Positions 48,994 through 60,647 of a DNA stretch of 64,000 nt are shown in pieces; position 1 is the stretch's first letter; every line of letters begins with the position of its first letter. Both the position numbers and the translations under genes were made by a program. The stretch is from positions 62,001-126,000 of the forward strand of contig CAJNYU010001901.1 of the NCBI GenBank assembly GCA_905331475.1. Reading direction: 5' to 3'. The notes below the pieces were generated by a model. It saw only the letters and a program-made list of their open reading frames with translations, had not been told where the DNA came from and did not search any database. This DNA comes from Rotaria socialis. Lineage: Eukaryota; Rotifera; Eurotatoria; Philodinida; Philodinidae.

Positions 48994-50118
48994 GAGGAAA
49001 TTTTCTCTGTAACTATCTATTCTAGAGAGTATTATTTTTAATTTTGTACAATGTTCAGAACTTGCTAGAACCAACTAGAAAAATATTCGAACTACGTCAC
49101 TGACCTCTTACTGTTCGTATCGGGTGACTCATTATTGTTTTATAGAACGTCTATTTCTATGTGGTTAGCCAATTCGTATGGGACGTTCAGGTTATTCAGT
49201 GTTAGAATTCTACATCGGATCGACTTTCTATTCATTGCTACCAGTAGTACTTATTGTACGAAAGATATCTGACTATAATACATATTTAGACGGATGAATA
49301 ACTCAGAACACAAGAAGCACATAGAATTTAATCGAAGAATAATTAAACAGAGTAAATTTTTTCGATCAGATAATATAAAAAGAAATATTGTTGATGCTTT
49401 CTATAAAGAATTACCATGCCACAAGCAATACTACTTTAGGTTCAATATTTATTGTAGTTCGATGAGTTTGAAAAATAAAGCCTTGTCCCACTATCCTTTT
49501 CTTCTTATTCTCTGTACGCACAAACAATGTCCCATTTATTGAATCCACCAAACATGAAGCAAACAAAATTTATTCGAAATAATATATGAATTATAATCAT
49601 GATTTTATTTTGAAATTCTTTTTTCTGCAATTTCATTTTCTCATTGGTTTGGAGTGTTCGAATATTAACATATTCTATTGTTTACTTTTAACGAGAACAG
49701 CACGGAGTTGAGCCATATCAATTCGGAGATGAAGTAAAATCCTTCAAGTTTCATTTGCGATAAAAACTAAAAAGCTTTTTTTGTTAATTCTATTATTTCT
49801 AATAGTACTGACCTATTGGACAGCGAATTTAACAGAAATATGTACTCTATTATTTTCTACATAGCCCTTTACGCCTATGAAAGAAAAATTTCGTAGTGCT
49901 TCTATTTCATTCTGATAAAAAAAAAACTACATTTTATTATTATTGGTGATTTTTTTTTCATGATTAATAATCAAGTCTCTTTTTTGAATCACATAGAAAA
50001 ATAGAAAAGAAACCTCTAGTTGATTATTTTCTTTACACACACACACACAGACACACACGTTATAAAATACTTCATTTGAATTGAATGTATCATTGAAAAT
50101 AATCATATTTCGAAAATA
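48994..50118. other. Intergenic stretch with a possible decayed exon
   Basis: At 49142-49295 an acceptor-like TTTATAG is followed by a frame reading ERLFLCG, one stop, then PIRMGRSGYSVLEFYIGST, which could be a remnant of the broken gene upstream. A (CA)n tract with one interruption lies at about 50036-50059, just before the next gene. Nothing else is supportable. Confidence 0.35.
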
Positions 50119-51790
50119 ATGAAGAATCTCCTGAACGGTAAAGCATGGGCTAATCGATCGCAACAAGCACTACGTAACCCAACAATGCCATCTATTGAAT
50201 TCCAAACTCGTCTAACCAAAACTGTTGATCATTTCGGTCACGTATCTGTTCAACCTATAAAGCTAAGTTCACAAGCGCCACCAAAACATCATGATGAATA
50301 TACTGTTGTTGATAAAGTAAAAGAAACACAAACAGGTAGATGGGTTTTACAAGTTATAGAAGGAAGAGAAGTGAATCGAAAGCCGAGTGTAGCTCATAAT
50401 AATTTTTGGTATGCAGATACAAAACAAGAATCAAATGTAAGATGAAATCTATCAACAAAGTTAATTAATTAATCTTTCGTTATTTTATCATTTCAAGAAA
50501 AAACACCGTTTCCAATCGAGAAAATTCAGCAGAGTAGAACCAATAGAAGTTTGTTTTTCTTTTAAATAGACTTCTATTGAAATACCATTGAATTCTTTCA
50601 GCAATCATCATCTCAATTTGTTCATACCAAACTACATAAAACGCGAAAGAAATACAGTAAAAATCAAGTTAGTTTTATTCGTTTTTGTTTTAGAAAAAAA
50701 AAGTTTCTATTTTATAAAAATTCATATAGAATGTAAATCGATTGCCTAATGAAACCATAATAAATCCAGCATCAATTCACAATGGTCGACCTACTCCTCT
50801 ATCGCGTTTCTCTAGTGCAACACAGATTCATGATATTGAATCATTAGAAACATCGGTGGCATCACCAAGAGCAAAATCAATCAGTGGATCAGGAGATTGT
50901 TCAACGGAAGAATTTAGGGACAGGTAAGTATTTTATGAACATGCAAGAATAATTCATTGTATTATCAAAATAGTGATAAGAATACATGGATGTCGAAACG
51001 TATCTTGATTATAATTACGATAATATCAATACTTCTCGTTATTGGTATTTTTGTTGCACTTTTTGTTACGATTTTCGTTGTTCACAGTAAGTGAAGAAAC
51101 TTTGATTTCTTTAAGAGAAATATTTTTTCCGTTTTTTAGGCGGTTCTACTGACTCTACTAATTCAAGTGGAAAGAGTAAGTTTTTTGTTAGTAAAAATTG
51201 TGATTACAAGTTTTAAAGTCACTTCTACAGATTGCTAAGTGTCAGTTTACATTGATTATTTCTTTTCAGGTTTAGAGCTCAAACTAATATCAATTCCATT
51301 ATCTTCAGAAAATCGCACGCTATGCTCTATGGAAATGTTCAATATAACTGACCCTCTATGCACCGGACAAGCTTCTTATAATTTTTTTTCATGTTATCAA
51401 ATGGCAACATCAACCTCATATACCATTCGATTTACTTTTCAACATGATACAGAATCTGGCCATTGGTATTTTGATGATATTAGCGCAATACAAAATAATA
51501 GTGTTCAACTTATAACAAATGGTGGATTCGAAGCGAATTTAACTGAATGGATACTCAATATTTCATTAAATTCGACGCCAAATACTTATGTTGATACAAC
51601 AACAGGTTTAGCTCACACGGGTGATGGTTATTTGTACGGAGCTTCAAAATATTACCCGACTTATGTACAGCAGATATTTAATGTTGTTCAAAATGAATAT
51701 ATTGAAATAGGCTTTTGGTGGAAATATGATCAAGGATCAAATTTAGGTAGTACATGTACAGCTATTGGACAATTGATACCATCATTGTGA
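50119..51790 (+). CDS. Type II single-pass membrane protein with extracellular beta-rich domain
   Basis: Not recognised by name. Five exons: 50119-50436, 50730-50923, 50974-51086, 51140-51175 (36 nt), 51270-51790; sum 1182 nt, 393 aa. A cytoplasmic part of about 175 residues (Ser/Thr and basic, no signal peptide) precedes a strongly hydrophobic segment (RILIIITIISILLVIGIF...) at about residues 179-205, then a short Ser/Thr/Gly linker encoded by the 36-nt exon. The ectodomain of about 175 residues contains ESGHWYFDDISAI and, in its second half, NGGFEANLTEW, TGDGYLYG and NEYIEIGFWW. The 'NGGFE..L..W' and 'WYFDDI' elements are typical of jelly-roll carbohydrate-binding domains. Several N-glycosylation sequons. 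Probably surface recognition; ligand unknown. Confidence 0.75.
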
Positions 51791-53597
51791 CACATATTGT
51801 GCTTATAGAATGAAGTCAGTTTAACGTTCAAATCGAATTGCTAATGATTGAATAAAAAGAAAAATTATTTTTTTAAATTTAAAAGGATAGATACCTATGT
51901 CTCAAACATGCTCGCTAATGACCTAATTTCTAGATATAAATTATATTCTAATGGACAAAAAGCAATCGATCAGATTTGTTTTCTTCTTTGATAATCATGA
52001 TTTTTCTTCTATGTTTATTAGTTTAGTAGACAGCGTTCCGATACTATCAAGGACTTGATAGTAAAGGATAACATATGAACGAAATCCTAAGATCATATAT
52101 TCTTGTGGTAATGGAGAAATGCTGATAGAGATAAAGATCAACAAGAATATACGTTTAATGTCATTGGTTTAACTAAAAATAATGGAAAATGAAATACCTC
52201 AGGGCCAACTGTCGGAAGAGCGCATGTGCCAGGAATATCTGTATAATTAGTTATATTAAAAAAGTGCCACACCCACATCCGGCAACTCAAAATTTTCTAC
52301 AACCTACACTACTAGTCATGACCATATTATACTTCTATATGTTTTTCATTCATATAAATACAATCAAACGTACAAATATATAGTTAACAAATAATAGCAT
52401 TCGTGGCTTGTCCTATCGAGCTTTTATGTATGAATTCTGACAATAAAAATATAAAATAATGTATACCTTCTAATGTTTTCACTACACGTCTAGATTTTAT
52501 GTAAGATGCAAGTGTGTCGATATTGTTCTTCTGTCGATTTACATCCAGATCGTATAAGATAAACAACAGGAAATCTAGCTTTTGCATCCTAACCAACCAG
52601 AACTCTAATTGCCGTGTAATTTTAGTTTTATATTCTTTACAGAAATAGAAACAAATCTTATTTTTGATTAAAAAACGTAACTGAATCAATCACCACAAGT
52701 TAACAAAGATGCTAACTTGCATGCTTCACTATTTACTTGTCTATATTTATTATGAATTTCTTTTAGGAATTAGTAAAAAACATTAGAAATAAAAAGAAAA
52801 GCTTCTTTAACTTTCGTTTTGCTGCAAGAAAATTTTGTTATTAAAAACCTTTTCGTTAGTAACCTTGTCAACATTTCCCCAGTATATTTAATTGCGTCAG
52901 TCAGGGAAAAAAATGCTTCTTATGCATGATTTTTATTTAAATAACGAAATACACAAATTGAATTTCTATTTTTAGAAAAAATCTAATGGTTTCCATCGGC
53001 AACCTATGGAAGGATTCTTTTCATAATTTTATGATTACATGCACTCATTTGTTGAATTCCGCAGATCCTATTACTCTACAGTCGTAGAATAATGTACTGT
53101 TTACTCTTGATATACTCATTGATGATAGAAAGGTGATGTGAAATACGAAATAATTTTTTCAATCAATAAACTTGATTGAATTCATCGTGGTTGAACAAAA
53201 ACAAAAATATTTATTTTCAGTTGATATTTTATGCGATTATTATCTTTATAATTTTGTTATTTGTATGGTAAAATTTTATTAACAACTAGTGTGTATAGAT
53301 CGAATTCCTTACTTTATTTGAGCATGAACAGTAATGGCAATAAACGTAGTTTTCTCCGCGCTTCTCAATTGCGTTTGATCCTGATTAGTCATGGAACAGG
53401 AATACAAACAAGAAACTTTTCTATTACTAATGCAATAGCAACAAATTCTAGACCCGGAGAAAATTTATCTGAAGGAAATATACAACAGAAGGAAAATAAA
53501 ATAACTATTTAGTCGCATACGCCTTCGTCATTTCATTTACGCATACGAGAAATTCTACAGTAAATCGACTAAACAATCTGTTCTATAAGATATCAAC
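51791..53597. other. Intergenic stretch, 1.8 kb
   Basis: No coding signal beyond short chance ORFs, and no repeats of note. Confidence 0.5.
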
Positions 53598-54785
53598 ATG
53601 GCGACTATAAGTAACACTTTAGATGATACGCATCCTGATCCAGAACCAGAGACAACTGCAACGAATCAAACACAAGCCACTGATATTCCTACTGAACATC
53701 TTCACATATTGGCTATTGCTGAAGATGTCGGTGTTAATTCTTTTATATCATCTGAAGCTCAAACACAAGTTATAGTCAATAAGAAACTTGATATTCATTA
53801 TTTACTATCACAATTAAGTACAACACATGCACAAGTTGATCAATATTGTCGAGCACTTACAAATGAATTAAATCAAAAAGTCCTTTTATTGTTGTTCTTT
53901 TTTCAGAGCTTCAGCGAAATCCATTTTTTTGCTATTAAAAAGATTGAAATGTCTATCACTGATGTTCTGACCAACATTCAACATCAACAAGAACAATTAT
54001 TACTTGTCGTCATTCAATCATTGAAAGTGAATATAAACTACAATTGCAAAGCGCTGCTGAAGTATTGGACAGTGTTAAAGTCCACAATTTATCTGATTTA
54101 GAACATGATTTACAATCTAAACAACAAATAATCATGTCCGAAGCTAAGCAACTACTTGACACTTTGATTGCTAAAGCAAATACTGACACTTTACGTGCTT
54201 TAGTCGAAATACGAAACCAAGCTGAACAAGATATTGTGAAGCTTACAGAACAATCCGTAGTATTGAACTCACAAGAATTAAAACAATTATTAGAATCAAC
54301 TGCAACTACTATAATAACTTGCCAATCATTAACTGCAGAAAATCCAGTAGTTATGGCAACTGTACCTATTACAGAAACAGCGATTACGTCAAGAGCTGAT
54401 GAAAGCGTTACAGATATTGCCAATAACGAAATGCAAATAACTATAAGAAGGTAAATTTTAGATTTTTTCATCACATACGAACATAGTTTTATATTATAGT
54501 CCTACAGAATTAGTATTGTCTTCGATGTTTCCGATCAGAAATGCAGTAGATACAACTGTTTTGGACATGACAGCTGAGTAAATATTACGCTTAAAGAATA
54601 TTTATCGCATTGATCAATTCTCTTTTAGAGCATCTGAGGTTATAACAACAATAGATAATTCTACAAATGTAGAAACAGAAATTGAATCAATGCCAGAAAA
54701 TAGAAAAAAAAAGAACAGCAAAATATTGTATACATCTAATCTTAGACTTATTCTGTTGTGTTTCGGTTTTTTTATTCATAAATAA
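53598..54785 (+). CDS. Coiled-coil protein with C-terminal hydrophobic anchor; frame break inside
   Basis: Unrecognised. Proposed exons: 53598-53879, 53943-54450, 54500-54577, 54629-54785. The N-terminus is acidic and Thr-rich (PDPEPETTATNQTQ). Then a long Gln/Glu/Leu-rich region reads as coiled coil (LLSQLSTTHAQVDQYCRAL, then LTNIQHQQEQLL, then ESEYKLQLQSAAEVLDSVK and DLEHDLQSKQQ). It ends with a basic patch (NRKKKNSK) followed by LRLILLCFGFFI, which could be a tail anchor. Within exon 2 the frame must shift by one near 54005-54025, because the downstream coiled coil is in another frame and no intron fits. That may be a one-base indel in the gene or the assembly, or a young pseudogene. The first intron has a weak GTCC donor. 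Confidence 0.5.
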
Positions 54786-54918
54786 ACCTATTTCGATTCA
54801 AAATGGACGCTATTCAAACAATGACGCATATGACACTCTATTGATCAAATGTAGAAAGAACATTGATTCTTTCTGTTTGCGCGACTCAAGGCTGCGTGAC
54901 GTCCCTTGAAAACATTAG

Positions 54919-54941
54919 ACTCTCTCTCTCTCTCTCTCTCT
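54919..54941. repeat. (CT)n microsatellite
   Basis: About 11 CT units directly downstream of the coiled-coil gene. Confidence 0.85.
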
Positions 54942-57900
54942 TATCAAGTTAAAGGCTTTAAATGATAAAGCTGACAAGTTTGACAAATGCCCTATCTAGG
55001 GAATGTCTAAATCGCTCAGAGCTTTCTTTTTTTTTCATGATGTTTTTATAGAACTACTGAAATGAACTTCATGTTTCAAATATTACTATGAAATCATTCG
55101 TGAATAAAAGAGAAAATTATTCTCCACAACACATTGGAAGATCAGGATGTTGCCTCAATGCACGCTTGATTTAGATGTCTTTTACTACTCTAATAGCTTA
55201 AAAATTACAATAGGAATTTTCTTCAGGCCGACAATAAAATTATTGTAAAATATGTTGCTTATCTATAAATTCGATCGTGACACTGCAGAGTACAGTAAGA
55301 CTCAGGTAGATAAAAACAAAAAGTTGCTCGCATAATATAATCTACAAAATCGAGCCAGAAGCGACGTATCTTTCGATACCCTAAATAAATATACCATGAC
55401 AGTTCAGATCTGATAAATGCGATTAAAAAGATATATCACCTTAAGTCTGATTCGTAGAAATTTTCATTTTTTACATGTAGTGCCGCATCACACTGATATC
55501 TATCAGATTAATTGAATATTCTGCTATCTTCTTTCCCATTAGTATTTTTTTTATTCGAGAAACATCATCTATGATGATTCCACATTTTCTAATTAATCAG
55601 CGAACGGTTTTTTACATAAAAAGAAGCATCTGCTTGAATGTGTCATGCTTACACAGTGGAGCAGCTGCTCAACGGATGCCAAGATTTTTCTTCATCGAAT
55701 CAATGAGAATTTTCCAGTAAGTAGTGAGTTTTTAGAAAAATTTCTTGTCATGGAATTTGCATATGAAAAAAAAACTATTTTCTATACTGTTGAGTTAAAG
55801 TAGTTCACTGAAGTTTATTATTACAGTTACACAGTAAATATCAAAATTTGTTTAGATTATTTGTCTCTTCATATATCTGACTATAATTCCTTCTATAACT
55901 TTACTAATCTCAAATTACTATTGTCACAAAACGCTGATGAAATTATTTCATAATCATTTGACTAAATAAATTGAGCTATTTTTCAGTCATCAATGAATAC
56001 ATGTTGGCAAACGTTGAGTAATACTACAGATTTTTAACTATAGTCGAGCAATTGAGTCAATTTTAAAAAAAAGTGAAATAACATCATCTCATTTAGAGTG
56101 CAGTCTTAAAATATATGTTATTATTTTTATGCTTAAATCGCTCTGTAATTTGTTTATAACTTCCGGCTTACTACTGATTTAAGCATTGGAATACTAAGCC
56201 TTATTTCATCTTGGATTTCATACAATGCGCACATACAATCATAAAGGGTATTGATCACGATAAACTACCCAGTATGTTTCTATGGTTTTATAAAAGACAC
56301 TTGTGTAGTAATTATAAAGACAATAATTGTATTGGGCCTCAAAACAAGTTAAAGATGATAACTCCGACTTTGACCTGCTTCTTACAATTTCAAGTACTTG
56401 AAGCCAATGAAGACATTGAGCCTTTTAGATAAGTTAATAGAGCAATAGTTAAAAACTGGTTGTCATTCAAAATAACATTATTTGTTATTTATTAATTGAA
56501 ACGTGATCAATGGATGGGAACGTGATAAATGTAATTTGAACAGAATTTAACTTGTATAAAAAAATAACTTTTTAAAAATTTTGTATTGCTATGAAGCTTT
56601 AGTTTTAATTAAACAAAAAAAAGCGACAGTAGATTATATTTTGTAACTTTCTGATGGAAAAAAAGTTGTCAACTGTTCCATTCTACGAACCAACAAAAAA
56701 GTTCAAGACTCGAGATAAAGTGATAATAAATAGATTTAAATTTTTACTTTCATAAATTATCGTTTTTTATATGAAAGTTAAGTAATAATAAAAGCATGGA
56801 GTTTTTGTTCAAGGAAAAATATATAAGTGAATATGAAGTATGGTTACTTGGCAAAATGACTTTTTCCTCGTTCAGCACTGTTTCCTTTCATTTTGAAAGT
56901 AGCGTTTTTTTTTTCTTTAATTGAAGTCAATGATGATACTTCAAAAAAGAAAAGTATTGGCCAAGGTAACACTTGATAATTTGATTGATTGATTGATTTT
57001 TCAATCTTATACATTTGTTCAAATGAACATTTTTCACATTTATTCATAGACAAGGTAAATCGTTTAAACTCATATTAAAGAAAAAACAGATCAGTCATAT
57101 ATTCCATTCATTTAGTCATAACGAAACGAGAGTATTTTACAAACGACTAGAGACAACAATAAAAACTTATTAAGAATAATGACAACTAAAGAAGATTGCA
57201 GAATGATTAAAAGGAGAAAGCTCATTTATAAAGAACTGGATATATGTTTACATTGCTTTTAAGTTGATACACAATAGAAATTCAATATCTGAATATTGCA
57301 AAATCAATAAATCTTCATTACTTGCAGCGACAGACTATTATATCAGATTGATTATTTTCTCGTCTTCTTTAATTGAATTCTACTAATCAATTTCAACCTC
57401 GCATAATCATTATTGGACTAATGGAGCGTGATAGCGCGCAAATAGATTATTTGTATGATTGAATCTACTTAAATACTACTCACTTGTTCGTTTCTCTATC
57501 TTTATAATAACTTTGGTATACATAAGATTCAATCTAAGTCAATTGCGCAACTTATCGATATCTTGTATATCAATTATCTCTTGTGTCCATGATAATTTTT
57601 GTTGTCGATTAGTTCAACTATCAATAATCTACTTGTACGAATACATGTAAATTGTCTCTGTGTGCTTGTGTTAGAGCAATCTTGAAAATCTTTATAGTTC
57701 AGAGGTTATTTTTCAATTTTACGTGTGAAAATGCACATTAGATGAAATAGGAATATTAAAAAAAAGCGACACAACCATGTAGTTATGTTCATCTCGCTTC
57801 TCATGATGGTAAAAAGAGAAGAATAAAAACGACAGATTGAATATCAATGTAAATAGATATTAGTATGTCAATGAAGGTTGTCTCCCAACATCATTCTATG

Positions 57901-60305
57901 TAACAGAAACCAAACGAATGCTGATAATAATGATAATGCGAAAATGAGATCGAAGAACATATAGAATTTAAATGATTGGAACAGACGCGACACTCGGTTA
58001 AGTTCCATAGTTAACACCGACCATTGTCATTATAGAATAAACATGAATAGTAAAAATAAGTAGAATTGATCTATTATCTTAATATCTGCTTTTGTAATAG
58101 GATATCATAGTTATGATTATCGACAATTATTATAGAGTATTTGCTTTTCAGAAGGTACATGCTTCATAGCTGTAGAGCCATGTTTCGATGAGAATGAGAT
58201 TTCTCTTTTCTTAAAAAAGATGTTTTTTCTATTAATAGAAATCCCTTTGTGCTGTTGGAAAAAATTAAATGAGACAAAAAGATTTTCAGTTTTATTTTAG
58301 ATTTTATCCGAAAGCTTTGCTCAGAGTAATCAAAATGCTATAAATAACGCGTCATAATAGAATTTAGCTTTAAACTATTGATTATCCTAGACATGTTGCT
58401 ATTATCCGTTTTCAAGGTAAAGTGTTACTCTTCTGATGAAAATGAGAATGAGACATGTATGATACGTTTTATAATGAGAATAAAAGAGAATTATTCTATT
58501 TTAATAATAGACTAAATCTATTTAGAAATAAATAAGTTAATATAGCTTAAATAAATATTAATATTTTATCGTATTTCAAAAATTTTTGTTTTTTTTAATT
58601 GCTTGACTTTTATCAATATTATTTAACGTGATTATAACTAAACAAATCCTTTCTTTTTTTTTCTCTTGCGGTTTAAGCTGAAACATTTATTATTAAAATT
58701 GTGCGTTGAAGTTGAACATTGACTGTCGGTTAGACAGACATAAAATATTCATGCGTATACATGTCTATGTTCGTTAATTTCATTAGTTCTTTTACTCATG
58801 TTTGTATGTATAACAGAACGACAAGTGTCCACTTTTGTCGCCCTGCCACTATAAGTATAAATATTTCAACATCAAACAACACCTACACATTTTAAATTCA
58901 CCTCTCGAGCATGATGAATTGTTCATCTTGTTCCATCAATATGTTAGAAATATATACACATGATGTATATTCTTTATGAAAAAGAATCGCGAAGAAGAAG
59001 AAAAGAAAATCACAGATACTGAATGAAAGATTGAATCATATGCATCTCAGTTTGTAATGGTTAGTTTTCTCATTTCTTTTGTTTTTATATACATATTGAC
59101 GTGCGAAGGCAAAGATTTATTCTGTCCCCATCGTTTATATGAACATGAACATGAGTTAAATATTCATTAAAAAAGCTTAAGGCACAGAATTCCATCTTCT
59201 CTAGATTTAGACGTTTGGTACCAAGGTAATATGTAATCATATTGTAAATACACACATTTTAAAAGTCATTAATGAATAATTACATGGTATATGTACATAT
59301 GTAAGTGTAACATCAATCATCGCGTGCTGTGTAACAAAAGGAATAGAAGCATAAGAAAGAATAATCATGCATACCTCTTTTCATAGGGCAGTGTCTTAAA
59401 TGCTGTTGTATTGCTCATTTTTGTAGCATTGGATTCGAATTAAATATTCACTAGAAAATATTGACACACGAAATTATTCGCACCAACGACGACAGTAGCG
59501 GTTCTTTTTTTAAATGATACTAATCTACCGACAATTTAAGTTCAGTCAGGTATGCAAAGAAAAGTGAACGCACCGACTGATCGAGCGATAGCTCGTAAGA
59601 GAAAAGTATGCCCTAATGGATAAAGAGCAGTGCTCAAATAATCTCGTAAAGATTAGAGAGGTGATCACACTTTTTTTTCGCAATCATTATAATCGGTCTT
59701 ATACGTAGTAAATCGATAACACTAGCGTCTATTATCATATACATGTTAAAAAGTAAATTCGATTTCACTAATTCACTATGATGAGTGAGTTTTGTTCATC
59801 GAATAAAAGTCGCATAGACAAAGAAAGAAAAATTTTGCTTTCGCATAATTAAATCGAGTAATCTCTTCCTGTGTTTTCTCCATCTATTGATCGATTACGA
59901 AAAGAAAGAAAAAAACAGTTTTCGATACGCACAGGTCTTGAATGTTTTTCTTTGATCTTCTTGAACTAGAGTACATCGAGAGTAAGCAAGTTTATTATTT
60001 TGTCTATTGTTAATAGTGCTAAACTTGTCATTCAAGTGTTTAAATGAGAGAAGTATTTTTCTAAGACAAGTGTTTTTTAACACTAGTCGAAAACACAATG
60101 AGAACATATTATTATACAATTATTTTTCTAAAGAATATTTTAAAGTCGTTTAATGCAGCATTACGATAAGCTGACATAGTAGTGACATACGATCAGGTTA
60201 TTTTTTAATGTTCAATGATTTTTATTATTACATAGTTTAAAATAGTTAATATTATTAAATAATTATTTTTTTTGTCTTGTTTAACATTTTGAAGAAAAAG
60301 AGTAC

Positions 60306-60310
<5 letters not shown>

Positions 60311-60335
<25 letters not shown>
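60311..60335. repeat. (GA)n microsatellite
   Basis: About 12 GA units, followed by a further purine-rich run. It lies 135 bases before the CT-rich tandem array and is complementary to it in composition. Confidence 0.85.
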
Positions 60336-60343
<8 letters not shown>

Positions 60344-60470
60344 AAAATGGCGTTCTCTTCAGTTCTTTGCTTGGTTCAAGTGTCTCACATTAATGCTCGC
60401 TCGTTCTTTCTCGATAATGCACACCAAGTGACAAACTTTCATCTTTGAACATAATTTTGTATATTGTTTC

Positions 60471-60566
60471 TCCCTCAACCTCTCTCTCTTTCTCTCCCTC
60501 AACCTCTCTCTCTTTCTCTCCCTCAACCTCTCTCTCTTTCTCTCCCTCAACCTCTCTCTCTTTCTG
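60471..60566. repeat. Tandem repeat, 24-bp unit, four copies
   Basis: Four successive units beginning TCCCTCAACC and continuing with CTCTCTCTTTCTC; the first three are identical and the fourth differs at its last base. It ends about 80 bases before the start codon of the receptor-like gene, so it may fall in its promoter or leader. Translation gives repeats of PQPLSLSL, but this is not a supported coding region. Confidence 0.9.
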
Positions 60567-60647
60567 TAACTAAACTACATCACTTTCAGACATTTGATTC
60601 CATTGTTCTTGCTCTACGACACGCTGCAATGGTGTATTGTCTGTGCG

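Larger units (their letters stand above)
54786..60647. other. Gene-poor stretch of 5.9 kb
   Basis: AT-rich and without conserved reading frames. It contains simple repeats at about 54919-54941 (CT), 60311-60335 (GA) and a 24-bp tandem array at 60471-60566. I looked for tRNA A and B boxes and split short genes and found none convincing. Confidence 0.5.

Noticed and set aside
54010..54474. 154-aa minus-strand ORF
   Set aside because: It is the antisense shadow of the coiled-coil gene.
59611..59670. CTAATGGATAA followed by short complementary runs, resembling a tRNA D arm and anticodon arm
   Set aside because: No T arm or B box follows at the right distance and no acceptor stem can be drawn.
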